A stretch of DNA of 64,000 nt, taken from Streptococcus marimammalium DSM 18627. GTDB taxonomy: Bacteria; Bacillota; Bacilli; Lactobacillales; Streptococcaceae. Shown here piece by piece: positions 9,562 to 17,668 of the stretch. Position 1 is the stretch's first letter, and every line of letters begins with the position of its first letter. The notes beneath the pieces were generated by a model. It was not told the DNA's origin, did not search any database, and saw only the letters and a program-made list of their open reading frames with translations. Position numbers and translations under genes: made by a program. The stretch lies in contig NZ_KB904339.1 of assembly GCF_000380045.1 (NCBI RefSeq), positions 62,001 through 126,000 on the forward strand, written 5' to 3'.

Positions 9562-11786
9562 TGACAAAAGATATTTTTTTAATTAGTGGTATGACTTGTG
9601 CATCGTGTGTTGTAAATGTTGAAAATAGTATTAAAAAAATGGAATCTGTAGATAACGTTGTTGTCAATTTAACCACTGAAAAAATGATAGTTAATTATGA
9701 TGAAACAGTTCTATCTAAGAATGAAATTATTAGTGCAGTGCAAAGAGCCGGTTATGATGCCAAACTGTTTTGTGATGATAAGAGTGATTCCTTAGAACAT
9801 CGAGAAAAAAGAAAAATACAAGCTTTAAAAAAAAGACTTGTTGGCTCTATCATCTTTACTATTCCTTTGTTTTATCTTTCCATGGGAAGTATGTTAAGTA
9901 TGCCAATTCCATTATTTTTATCTCCTGAAAAAAATATAGTCTTTTTTTCATTAGTTTTGTTACTATTAACTATTCCAGTTGTTTTTTTAAATCATCATTT
10001 TTATACTAATGGTTTCAGGGCTCTCATTACTTTAAGAGCTAACATGGATTCTTTAGTTGCCTTAGCCACTACTGCTGCATTTTTATATAGTCTTTATAGC
10101 ACTGTTACTATTTATCAAGGTTATATCCATAGTCATTTTTATTATGAATCTGTTGCAGTGATTTTAACACTGGTTACTTTGGGAAAATATCTTGAATTAC
10201 TCTCGCGGGGCAAAACTTCTCAAGCTATTAAAAAACTTCTTGCCTTATCTGCTAAAGAAGCAACCGTCTTTGAAGATGGAAAAGAAATGAAAGTGGCAGT
10301 TGATAATGTCTTTGTTGGCCAACAAGTTATTGTTAAACCAGGTGAGAGCATTCCACTTGATGGAATTATTCTTAAAGGTCACTCAACTGTTGATGAATCT
10401 ATGTTAACTGGTGAGAGTTTACCAATTGAAAAAGCACAGGGCCATAAAATTTATGCTGGTACGATGAATGGTAAAGGTAGGCTTATTTATCAAGTTGAAA
10501 AAGTATCAAAGGATAGTTTTCTCTCTCAAATTATTAAACTAGTTGAAGATGCACAACAAACCAAAGCTCCCATTGCAAAAATTGCTGATCAAGTATCGGG
10601 AGTTTTTGTTCCAGTGGTAATTGCTCTTTCTTTTATCAGTGGGTTTTTTTGGTTCTTTGTTTTCAGAGAAAGTTTTCAATTTTCAATGACAGTTGCCATT
10701 AGTGTTTTGGTGATTGCCTGTCCTTGTGCTCTTGGTCTTGCAACACCTACAGCTATTATGGTTGGCACAGGAATGGCAGCTGAAAAAGGTATTTTATTCA
10801 AAAGAGGAGATGCTTTAGAGTTAGCTCATCAAGTCGATACGGTTGTTTTTGATAAGACAGGAACGATTACCCAAGGAAAACCAGAAGTAACCTCTCTTTT
10901 TACTTATGCACTAGAAAAAAAAGAGGTACTGCGCTATTTAGCCTCTTTTGAAGCCATGTCTGAACATCCTTTAGCTCAAGCAGTTGTAAAAGAAGCTGAA
11001 AAAGAACAATTAACCTTGTTAGAAGTTGATCATTTTGAATCTCTAACCGGATTTGGTATTAGGGGTAGGGTTGACTCTTCAGAATTTTTAATAGGAAATG
11101 ATACCTTAATGCTAAGGGAAGGTATTTTTATAGAGAAAGCTCAATTAGAATTTGAAACTATTACCTCATCTGGTCAGACACCTATTTTTATCAGTAAAGA
11201 TAGACAACTCATTGGATTAGTTGGTGTGGCTGATAAGATTAAAAAAGATAGCAAAGAAACTATTAGACGTCTTCAAAAAATGGGAAAAGATATTGTGATG
11301 CTTACTGGTGATCATCATCAAACAGCACAAGCTATTGCTAAAGAATTGAATATAAAAACAATCTTTAGTCAAGTTTTACCAAATGAAAAACAAGACATTG
11401 TGATGGCTTTAAAAGAAAAAGGAAAAAAAATAGCAATGGTTGGTGATGGTATTAATGATGCTCCAGCTCTTGTTACGGCAGATATTGGTATTGCCCTTGG
11501 TTCAGGAACAGATATTGCGATTGAATCGGCCGATATTATTCTTGTACGTCCTAATATGCTTGACTTAATCACTTTATTAGATATTAGTCGTTTAACGATT
11601 AAAACCATTAAAGAAAATCTTTTTTGGGCATTTATCTATAATGTTCTCATGATTCCAATTGCTATGGGAATTTTTTATGGCATTAGTGGTCTATTATTAG
11701 ACCCCATGTTAGCAGGACTGGCGATGAGTTTTAGTTCTGTATCAGTTGTTCTAAATGCTTTAAGATTAAAAAGCAGAAAATTATAA
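9561..11786 (+). CDS. copA: copper-exporting P1B-type ATPase CopA
   Basis: Membrane pump that expels Cu(I). The 741-residue protein has one N-terminal heavy-metal domain with GMTCASC (Cys13, Cys16). The membrane CPC motif is at 387-389 (ACPCALGLATP) and the phosphorylated aspartate is D431 in DKTGT. A TGES-type actuator loop (MLTGESLPIEK), an HP motif (SEHPLAQ) and GDGINDAPAL in the ATP domain are also present. Eight membrane helices are expected from the hydrophobic pattern. The ATG overlaps the copY stop (TAATG), so translation is probably coupled. All catalytic motifs are intact. Confidence 0.96.
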   Translation: MTKDIFLISGMTCASCVVNVENSIKKMESVDNVVVNLTTEKMIVNYDETVLSKNEIISAVQRAGYDAKLFCDDKSDSLEHREKRKIQALKKRLVGSIIFTIPLFYLSMGSMLSMPIPLFLSPEKNIVFFSLVLLLLTIPVVFLNHHFYTNGFRALITLRANMDSLVALATTAAFLYSLYSTVTIYQGYIHSHFYYESVAVILTLVTLGKYLELLSRGKTSQAIKKLLALSAKEATVFEDGKEMKVAVDNVFVGQQVIVKPGESIPLDGIILKGHSTVDESMLTGESLPIEKAQGHKIYAGTMNGKGRLIYQVEKVSKDSFLSQIIKLVEDAQQTKAPIAKIADQVSGVFVPVVIALSFISGFFWFFVFRESFQFSMTVAISVLVIACPCALGLATPTAIMVGTGMAAEKGILFKRGDALELAHQVDTVVFDKTGTITQGKPEVTSLFTYALEKKEVLRYLASFEAMSEHPLAQAVVKEAEKEQLTLLEVDHFESLTGFGIRGRVDSSEFLIGNDTLMLREGIFIEKAQLEFETITSSGQTPIFISKDRQLIGLVGVADKIKKDSKETIRRLQKMGKDIVMLTGDHHQTAQAIAKELNIKTIFSQVLPNEKQDIVMALKEKGKKIAMVGDGINDAPALVTADIGIALGSGTDIAIESADIILVRPNMLDLITLLDISRLTIKTIKENLFWAFIYNVLMIPIAMGIFYGISGLLLDPMLAGLAMSFSSVSVVLNALRLKSRKL

Positions 11787-11812
11787 ATAACATCAAAATG
11801 GAGATTAGAATT

Positions 11813-12028
11813 ATGGAAAAAACGTATGAAATCACTGGATTAAAATGTCAAGGATGTGTTGATACAGTCACAGAAAAATTATCTACCTTAAAAAGTGTAG
11901 AAAATGTTTTTGTCAATTTGGATGCTAAGAAAGTGACTATTACAGGAAGACCATTAAAATGGTCTTTACAACGTGCTCTAAAAGGTACAAAGTTTGAAAT
12001 TGGTCAGGAAATAAAAAATAATGATTAA
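11813..12028 (+). CDS. copZ: copper chaperone CopZ
   Basis: Small cytoplasmic copper carrier of the heavy-metal-associated fold, 71 residues. It has the binding motif GLKCQGC near the N-terminus, a variant of the usual GMTCxxC. GGAGA sits 8 bases before ATG 11813; an in-frame ATG at 11798 would add five residues but lacks a ribosome site. It is the third gene of the copper operon, 26 bases after copA. It probably delivers Cu(I) to CopY or CopA. Confidence 0.9.
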   Translation: MEKTYEITGLKCQGCVDTVTEKLSTLKSVENVFVNLDAKKVTITGRPLKWSLQRALKGTKFEIGQEIKNND

Positions 12029-12109
12029 TGAGATTAAAATATATGAAAAAGATACCTGTTTTCCTTAATTCATGGTAAACTAATAAGGACAAATGAGTTA
12101 GGTGAGGGT

Positions 12110-12739
12110 ATGGAAAATACAATTTGGGAAATTTTAAATATTATCGGGACGGTGGCATTTGCATTTTCAGGTGCCATTGTTGCTATGGAAGAGGATTTTG
12201 ATGTTTTAGGGATTTTTATTCTTGGATTTTTAACGGCTTTTGGTGGAGGAACCATTAGAAACTTAATGATTGGTCTGCCGATGAGTGCCCTTTGGAGCCA
12301 AGGAACAGCTTTCCATTATGCTCTAGGTGCTATTATTCTCATTCTTTTTTTTCCAAATCTTATTTCAATGCATTGGAAAAGAGCTGGTGTTTTTACAGAT
12401 GCTGTTGGTTTAGCAGCCTTTAGTATTCAAGGTGCTTTATTTGCTAAGAACTTAGATCAACCACTTAGTGCTGTCATAGTAGCAGCTGTATTAACAGGTG
12501 CAGGTGGTGGCGTTGTTCGTGATGTCCTTGCTGGTAGAAAACCAGGGGTTTTAAGAAGCGAAATATATGCAGGTTGGTCCATTTTAGCAGCTACTATGAT
12601 TCATTTTAAAATTGTTAACGATGATTCTGGCTACTACGTATTAGTTTTACTCATCACAGTACTAAGAATGGTTGGCTACAAACAAAACTGGCATTTGCCC
12701 AAGGTAAGTTGGAATAATACTAAGGAGTATAAAGAATGA
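12110..12739 (+). CDS. TRIC-family (YadS/UPF0126) membrane protein
   Basis: A 209-residue polytopic membrane protein built from two similar halves, each with the family's glycine-rich motif: GGGTIRN near 45-51 and GGGVVRD near 128-134. These are the marks of the prokaryotic trimeric intracellular cation channel (TRIC/UPF0126) family; some members conduct monovalent cations. GGTGAGG lies just upstream of the ATG. The stop overlaps the ATG of the HAD gene by four bases, so the two are coupled. The physiological role here is unknown. Confidence 0.85.
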   Translation: MENTIWEILNIIGTVAFAFSGAIVAMEEDFDVLGIFILGFLTAFGGGTIRNLMIGLPMSALWSQGTAFHYALGAIILILFFPNLISMHWKRAGVFTDAVGLAAFSIQGALFAKNLDQPLSAVIVAAVLTGAGGGVVRDVLAGRKPGVLRSEIYAGWSILAATMIHFKIVNDDSGYYVLVLLITVLRMVGYKQNWHLPKVSWNNTKEYKE

Positions 12740-13551
12740 TTAAATTAATTGCTATCGATTTAGATGGTACTTTATTAACAGATGACCATAAGATACCAAA
12801 AGAAAATATTGAAGCTATTCAAAATGCTGTTCAAAGAGGGATTAAAATAGTTATTTCAACGGGAAGACCTTTATCAGGAGTAAAACCAATTTTTGAACAA
12901 TTAGGATTAAGTGAAAAAGAATTTGTTATCATCAATAACGGTTCTTCTACCTATGAGACAAGTCAGTGGGACTTGATTGATTATTTCAATCTATCAGATG
13001 AAGAAATTAGGTTTCTTTATCATTTGGTTGAAAACGAAAAAGATATTCAGTTAACTGTTTTTGATGAGGATGCTCATTATTTTGTTTTGGCTGAAAAAGC
13101 CTTACCGGTTGTAATGTTTGATGCAAATATTGTGTTTGTTAAGCCTACATCAATTACTTTAGAGCAATTATTAAACCGTCAAAAAATTAATTTTCAAGGC
13201 ATGTATCTAGCAGAACCAACTATTTTAGATGATTTTCAAAAAGAACATCAAGCAATTTTATCATCACGTTTTAGCACAGTTAGAAGCCAAAGCTATATCT
13301 TTGAAACCCTACCTCAAGGAGCAACAAAAGCTTCTGCATTAACGAAATTAATTAAAGTATTAAATATTTCTAAAGAAGAAGTTATGGCAATTGGTGATGG
13401 TAATAATGATATTGAAATGCTTGAGATGGCTGGTATCAGTGTCGCTATGGGGAATGCTCAAGAAACTGTTAAAAAAGTTGCAAAATATCAAACTGATACC
13501 AATAATAATAATGGTCTTTCAAAGGCTATTGAAAGACATGTTTTGAAGTAA
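12736..13551 (+). CDS. Cof-type HAD-superfamily sugar-phosphate phosphatase
   Basis: A 271-residue HAD subfamily IIB (Cof/YidA-like) phosphatase. Motif I is DLDGTLL near residues 8-14, motif II is STGR near 40, the motif III lysine is in GATKASAL, and motif IV is GDGNNDIEML near 218-227. Such enzymes hydrolyse sugar phosphates or pyridoxal phosphate and need Mg. It overlaps the TRIC gene by four bases and ends before a strong hairpin. The substrate cannot be predicted. Confidence 0.88.
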   Translation: MIKLIAIDLDGTLLTDDHKIPKENIEAIQNAVQRGIKIVISTGRPLSGVKPIFEQLGLSEKEFVIINNGSSTYETSQWDLIDYFNLSDEEIRFLYHLVENEKDIQLTVFDEDAHYFVLAEKALPVVMFDANIVFVKPTSITLEQLLNRQKINFQGMYLAEPTILDDFQKEHQAILSSRFSTVRSQSYIFETLPQGATKASALTKLIKVLNISKEEVMAIGDGNNDIEMLEMAGISVAMGNAQETVKKVAKYQTDTNNNNGLSKAIERHVLK

Positions 13552-13580
13552 GTATATCTTTGTTTATTTTTTAATTGAAA

Positions 13581-13620
13581 AACCTTTTTGACTAATTTGG
13601 TCAAAAAGGTTGATTTTTTT
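13581..13620 (+). terminator. terminator after the TRIC-HAD operon
   Basis: A perfect 12-base stem (AACCTTTTTGAC paired with GTCAAAAAGGTT) with a seven-base loop, followed by GATTTTTTT. Confidence 0.88.
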
Positions 13621-13626
13621 TGAAGG

Positions 13627-14184
13627 CTAAGGCATTAATGGTAAGCCTATAGCTGCCATTTCCTCTGCAGGTGTAGTCATACCATCATTAATCCAGTTGG
13701 CTAAGACAGAAATAATTGCAGTACTAAAAAAATTAGTAGAATAATTTGAGATTTTTCTATTACGGTATTTTTGATAAGCTTTAAAACGTCTAGCAACTAA
13801 ATCGGTTAAAAAATGATGTAATTGATGTTTTAAAGCTATCTTTATAATATAGGCTTCTTTTTTGGTTTCAGTAAATAAGTAAAGCCAAGCTTGATAAGTT
13901 TGTGTTTTTAGATTAAAAGGTTTTATCCCACGAAAAATTTTTCTAACAGTTCGTATAACTAAATTTTTTAGAATATCTTCTTTTGAGTGATAATGTCGAT
14001 AAAAAGCATTTCTTGATACTCCTGCTTTTGCCACTAATTCAGAAATTGTAATTTGTTTGATAGTTTTATTTTCAAGAAGATATAATAGAGCTATTTCAAG
14101 AGATTCTTTGGTAATTTTTTTGGATTCTTGATTGGCTTTTTCCAAATTTTTAATGGATATGGGAGAAATATCTTTTTTTGTCAT
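13627..14184 (-). CDS. TetR/AcrR-family transcriptional regulator
   Basis: A 185-residue one-domain-pair regulator. The N-terminal helix-turn-helix reads ISELVAKAGVSRNAFYRHY, a typical TetR recognition module, followed by an all-helical ligand or dimer domain. I chose ATG 14184 because AGGAG lies just upstream; the longer in-frame start at 14244 would run into its own promoter. It is transcribed away from the DegV gene, and the two promoters overlap. No efflux gene lies next to it, so its target is unclear; degV is the nearest candidate. Confidence 0.85.
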   Translation of the reverse strand: MTKKDISPISIKNLEKANQESKKITKESLEIALLYLLENKTIKQITISELVAKAGVSRNAFYRHYHSKEDILKNLVIRTVRKIFRGIKPFNLKTQTYQAWLYLFTETKKEAYIIKIALKHQLHHFLTDLVARRFKAYQKYRNRKISNYSTNFFSTAIISVLANWINDGMTTPAEEMAAIGLPLMP

Positions 14185-14246
14185 AACAACTCCTTTTAAA
14201 TTGTGACATCTGATGAAAAGCAGTCCAATTATTGTTGCTTTCATGT

Positions 14247-14279
14247 TATAATTCTATTTGAAGATAGATATTTTGTCAA
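14247..14279. promoter_or_regulatory. overlapping divergent promoters of tetR and degV
   Basis: On the minus strand TTGACA (plus-strand tgtcaa, 14274-14279), 17 bases and TAGAAT (plus-strand attcta, 14251-14256) serve the TetR gene. On the plus strand TGT-TATAAT (14244-14252), an extended -10 without a clear -35, would serve degV. The two -10 elements share bases, so the promoters must compete. Confidence 0.6.
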
Positions 14280-14313
14280 CTAACAAAAGTAAAACAATGA
14301 ATGGAGAATTATT

Positions 14314-15159
14314 ATGACTTGGAAAATTGTAACAGATTCAGGAAGTGATTTCAGGACGTTACCTGATTTGGCTTCAAATACTTTGTTTGAATTAGTTCCT
14401 TTAAGTCTAACGATAGGTGATCGTGTTTTTGTAGATTCTAAAGATCTTGATATAGAAGAAATGATGACTACCATGTACTCCCAAAATACAGTGGCTCTTT
14501 CTGCTTGTCCTAGTCCAGAAGCTTTTAAAAATTCTTATAAAGGGGCTGATAACATCATTGTTATCACACTAACCGGTACGTTATCAGGTAGTAATAACAG
14601 TGCCCAAGTGGCAAAAAAAATGTTATTAGAAGAAAACCCAAGCGCTAAGATTCATGTATTTGATTCTTTATCAGCTGGTGGTGAAATGGATTTATTCTTG
14701 CTTGGAGCTAATAGGTTAATCAAAGAGGGACTAGAATTTGAAGATGTTATTACTAGATTAGAGAACTATTTATCCAAAACGCGTCTACTTTTCATTTTAT
14801 CTAAAGTTGATAATTTAGTAAAAAATGGTCGACTCAGTAAATTAATTGGCACTGTTGTAGGTTTATTGAATATCCGAATGGTTGGAAGAGCTAGTGAAGA
14901 AGGTAAGCTTGAATTACTTCATAAACCAAGAGGGCAAAAGAAGGCAGTTGTTGCTGCTTTTGAAGAAATGATTAATTCAGGCTATAATGGTGGACGTGTA
15001 ATGATTGCTCATGCTAATAATTTAAAAATTTGTCAACAACTGGAAGAAAAGATTAAAAATAGATTCCCTCAAGCAGAAGTTAATGCCATACCAACATCTG
15101 GTTTATGTAGCTTTTATGCAGAAGACGGAGGTATTCTTCTAGGTTATGAAATAGAATAA
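14314..15159 (+). CDS. DegV-family fatty-acid-binding protein (FakB-like)
   Basis: A 281-residue DegV-fold protein. It has the N-terminal TDSGSD motif (residues 7-12), the LTGTLSGS loop near 89-96 that holds the acyl carboxylate, and the late motif GRLSKLIGT. Characterised members, FakB, present fatty acids to the kinase FakA for incorporation into phospholipids. GGAGAA precedes the ATG. It stands alone between the divergent TetR gene and a bidirectional terminator. Assignment to the family is firm; acyl-chain preference is not readable. Confidence 0.88.
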   Translation: MTWKIVTDSGSDFRTLPDLASNTLFELVPLSLTIGDRVFVDSKDLDIEEMMTTMYSQNTVALSACPSPEAFKNSYKGADNIIVITLTGTLSGSNNSAQVAKKMLLEENPSAKIHVFDSLSAGGEMDLFLLGANRLIKEGLEFEDVITRLENYLSKTRLLFILSKVDNLVKNGRLSKLIGTVVGLLNIRMVGRASEEGKLELLHKPRGQKKAVVAAFEEMINSGYNGGRVMIAHANNLKICQQLEEKIKNRFPQAEVNAIPTSGLCSFYAEDGGILLGYEIE

Positions 15160-15200
15160 AAACTACTCCCTCTCTTTATTATAAAGAGAGGGAGTAGTTT
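15159..15200. terminator. bidirectional terminator between degV and the convergent membrane-protein gene
   Basis: Near-perfect 20-base inverted repeat centred at 15179 (AAACTACTCCCTCTC with its complement), flanked by A-runs and T-runs on both sides. Confidence 0.92.
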
Positions 15201-15734
15201 TTATTGTTCAGTAATTGGTGTGTTTAAAGATTGATTGTAAGCATTGATATTTGCAATCACGATATCTAGTCTTGCTTGCAGTTCAGATTTTTTAGTTTGA
15301 TCAGTTAAACTATTGATAGCATTTTGAGCTAAATCAACGTTAGATTGAACTTGGTAGCCTTCTGCATTTGAAACAGCAGTCTCGGCATTAGCTTGATTGG
15401 TAAATTCAGTAGAAAGAGAATCAAGTATATCTTGTAATTCTTGTTTTTTAGCAACATCATTTATCCCTTCAATAGCTGATTGGGCACTTATTTTTGTTTC
15501 ATCATTTGGTGTCAGACGATAATTTGTTAATTTTTCATTTGCTAAATTGATAAGTTCATTGTCTTTATTATTTTCAGTTGTTGTTTCATTACTAGTTTCA
15601 ACTCGAGTTATTTGAGTATCATCAATTTTGGTCATTTGATTGGTTTTACCAAAGACAATATAAATAAAACTAGCAAAGGCAATGACAATGATACTAAGTA
15701 TTAAGTAGACCAATTCATTTTTTGATGTTTTCAT
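15201..15734 (-). CDS. unknown membrane-anchored extracellular helical protein
   Basis: I do not recognise this 177-residue protein. It has a short basic N-terminus, one membrane helix at about 8-28 and then an outside part. A Thr/Asn/Glu-rich linker (about 38-60) leads to two similar helical units. Unit one contains AIEGINDVAKKQELQDIL and unit two AINSLTDQTKKSELQARL, each preceded by an alanine-rich helix. This layout resembles wall-associated spacer repeats and the extracellular half of MapZ-type proteins, but no catalytic motif or LPXTG signal is present. It ends in the shared terminator with degV. Confidence 0.7.
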   Translation of the reverse strand: MKTSKNELVYLILSIIVIAFASFIYIVFGKTNQMTKIDDTQITRVETSNETTTENNKDNELINLANEKLTNYRLTPNDETKISAQSAIEGINDVAKKQELQDILDSLSTEFTNQANAETAVSNAEGYQVQSNVDLAQNAINSLTDQTKKSELQARLDIVIANINAYNQSLNTPITEQ

Positions 15735-15842
15735 AATTTATCCTTCTAAAATTAATATATCTATTCTATTATAGTCCAATTTCTTCAAAAAACCAAGTCT
15801 TTTCAATATATTTCATTGAAAGTAAAAAAAAATAAAAAAGAC

Positions 15843-15871
15843 TTGTTTGTTGACCAACATTGTTTTAAAAT
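15843..15871 (+). promoter_or_regulatory. possible promoter of the Na/Pi cotransporter gene
   Basis: TTGTTT (15843-15848), 17 bases, TAAAAT (15866-15871). It lies 46 bases before the start codon. Weak -35. Confidence 0.4.
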
Positions 15872-15917
15872 GGAAGTATCGAGTATTCGATAATTTATAG
15901 TTAATGAGGAGAAAAAT

Positions 15918-17549
15918 GTGTCAGTAAATTGGCAAACGATTGCATTTGATTTTTTTGGAGGTTTAGGGCTCTTTTTATTTAGTATTAAATATATGGGAGA
16001 TGGCTTGCAACAAGCAGCCGGAGATAAACTTCGTGATTATATTGATAAGTATACTAGTAATCCATTTCTAGGTGTCTTGATTGGTATTGTATTTACTGGT
16101 CTAATACAGTCGAGCTCAGGTGTTACTGCTATTACAGTAGGATTAGTTTCTGCAGGTCTTTTAACGCTCAGACAAGCCATTGGTATTGTTATGGGGGCCA
16201 ATATTGGAACAACAGTAACATCTTTTTTAATTGGATTTAAATTAGGGGATTACGGGCTCCCTATTCTATTTGTAGGTGCTGTTTTATTCTTATTCATTAA
16301 AAATCGAAAAATTAACAATCTTGGAAAAATCTTTTTTGGACTAGGAGGATTATTTTTTGCACTTCATTTAATGGGGGATGCGATGACTCCTTTAAGAGAA
16401 ATTCAAGCCTTTAGGGATTATATGGTAACGCTAGGTGATAATCCTGTACAGGGTGTTCTTTTAGGAACAGGACTAACAGTTTTAATCCAATCCTCATCAG
16501 CAACTATTGGTATCCTACAAAGTCTTTATGCTGGAGGCTTATTAGATCTAAGTGGAGCACTTCCTATTCTTTTTGGAGATAACATTGGGACAACTATTAC
16601 AGCTGTTTTAGCTGCTCTTAGTGGCAATATCTCTGCTAAGCGGGTTGCTGGGGCTCATGTGATGTTTAATGTTATGGGAACCCTAATTTGTGTGATGTTA
16701 CTAGTGCCATTTATGTCTTTGGTTGAATGGTTTCAAACGAGTTTAAACTTAACTCCTGAAATGACTATTGCTTTTGCTCACGGAACCTTTAACATTACTA
16801 ATACTATTGTACAGTTTCCTTTTATTGGGTTACTAGCTTATATTGTTACTAAGCTTATTCCTGGTGAAAATGAGACAATTAAATACGAAGCTATCTATCT
16901 TGATAAACTTCTTATTACTCAATCGCCATCAATTGCTCTTGGGAATGCTAAGAAAGAATTGGTTCATTTGAGTGCCTACGCTATTCAGTCCTTTGAAGCT
17001 GCTTTTAGGTATATCATGACAGCAGATGAGAAATTTGTTGAAAAAGTAACTAAGTATGAAACTGTTGTTAATTCAATTGATGAGGAATTGACTCATTACT
17101 TAATTCAATTGTCTAATGAAACATTGAGTGAAAATGAAAATGAAATTTTGGCAAGTATCCTTGATTCTTCTAGAGATTTAGAAAGGATTGGTGATCATGC
17201 AGTTAACTTAACCAATCTTTCAAGTTATAATTTTTCAAAAAATATTACCTTTTCACCAGATGCCATTCAAGAATTAGAAGATCTTTATAAAATGACACAT
17301 GGAATGATTCTAGATGCTTCTCGTGTTATAGCCGATCATGATGTTGAATTAGCAAAAGAACTTCAAGAACGGCATAAGGAAGTTCAACGTTTTGAACGGA
17401 AAATTAGAAAAACTCATATTAAACGAATGAATATGGGGATATGTACGCCATTAGCAGGTATTAACTTTATCGATTTAATTACGCCATGTACAAGAATTAC
17501 TGATCATGCTTTAAATCTTTCTGATAAGGTTTTAGAAAATCAATTATAA
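15918..17549 (+). CDS. Na+/phosphate cotransporter family protein with PhoU-like domain
   Basis: A 543-residue NptA/YjbB-type transporter. The membrane part (about 1-310) has two copies of the family hallmark QSSS: IQSSSGVTAI near 60 and IQSSSATIGIL near 190, each in an inverted repeat of the Na_Pi_cotrans domain. The C-terminal 220 residues are soluble and helical with a PhoU-like pattern (RDLERIGDHAVNL). It starts at GTG 15918 with GAGGAG six bases upstream; the nearby ATG 15916 is in another frame and closed. It is probably monocistronic. Uptake versus export of phosphate is not settled for this family. Confidence 0.88.
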   Translation: MSVNWQTIAFDFFGGLGLFLFSIKYMGDGLQQAAGDKLRDYIDKYTSNPFLGVLIGIVFTGLIQSSSGVTAITVGLVSAGLLTLRQAIGIVMGANIGTTVTSFLIGFKLGDYGLPILFVGAVLFLFIKNRKINNLGKIFFGLGGLFFALHLMGDAMTPLREIQAFRDYMVTLGDNPVQGVLLGTGLTVLIQSSSATIGILQSLYAGGLLDLSGALPILFGDNIGTTITAVLAALSGNISAKRVAGAHVMFNVMGTLICVMLLVPFMSLVEWFQTSLNLTPEMTIAFAHGTFNITNTIVQFPFIGLLAYIVTKLIPGENETIKYEAIYLDKLLITQSPSIALGNAKKELVHLSAYAIQSFEAAFRYIMTADEKFVEKVTKYETVVNSIDEELTHYLIQLSNETLSENENEILASILDSSRDLERIGDHAVNLTNLSSYNFSKNITFSPDAIQELEDLYKMTHGMILDASRVIADHDVELAKELQERHKEVQRFERKIRKTHIKRMNMGICTPLAGINFIDLITPCTRITDHALNLSDKVLENQL

Positions 17550-17554
17550 TAATT

Positions 17555-17578
17555 AAAAGAAGATTCAATCTTCTTTTT
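17555..17578 (+). terminator. terminator of the Na/Pi cotransporter gene
   Basis: Inverted repeat AAAAGAAGAT/ATCTTCTTTT with a minimal loop, ending in a T-run. Stem is A/T rich, so strength is moderate. Confidence 0.65.
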
Positions 17579-17597
17579 AGTTGGCATAAAATATCTT

Positions 17598-17640
17598 TTT
17601 GGTATATACCGTTTACAAAAATACTTATAAGGAGTATAAT
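17598..17640 (+). promoter_or_regulatory. nagA promoter with operator-like palindrome
   Basis: TTTACA (17612-17617), 17 bases, TATAAT (17635-17640). The perfect palindrome GGTATATACC (17601-17610), preceded by T residues, abuts the -35. It resembles the TGGTATAxACCA operators of GntR-family NagR/DasR regulators of aminosugar genes. The regulator itself is not in the window. Confidence 0.6.
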
Positions 17641-17668
17641 ATTAGCAAAGAAGGAAAGGTGATTTAAA

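Noticed and set aside
11798..12028. Longer copZ start at ATG 11798
   Set aside because: The GGAGA ribosome site lies after this ATG and fits the ATG at 11813.
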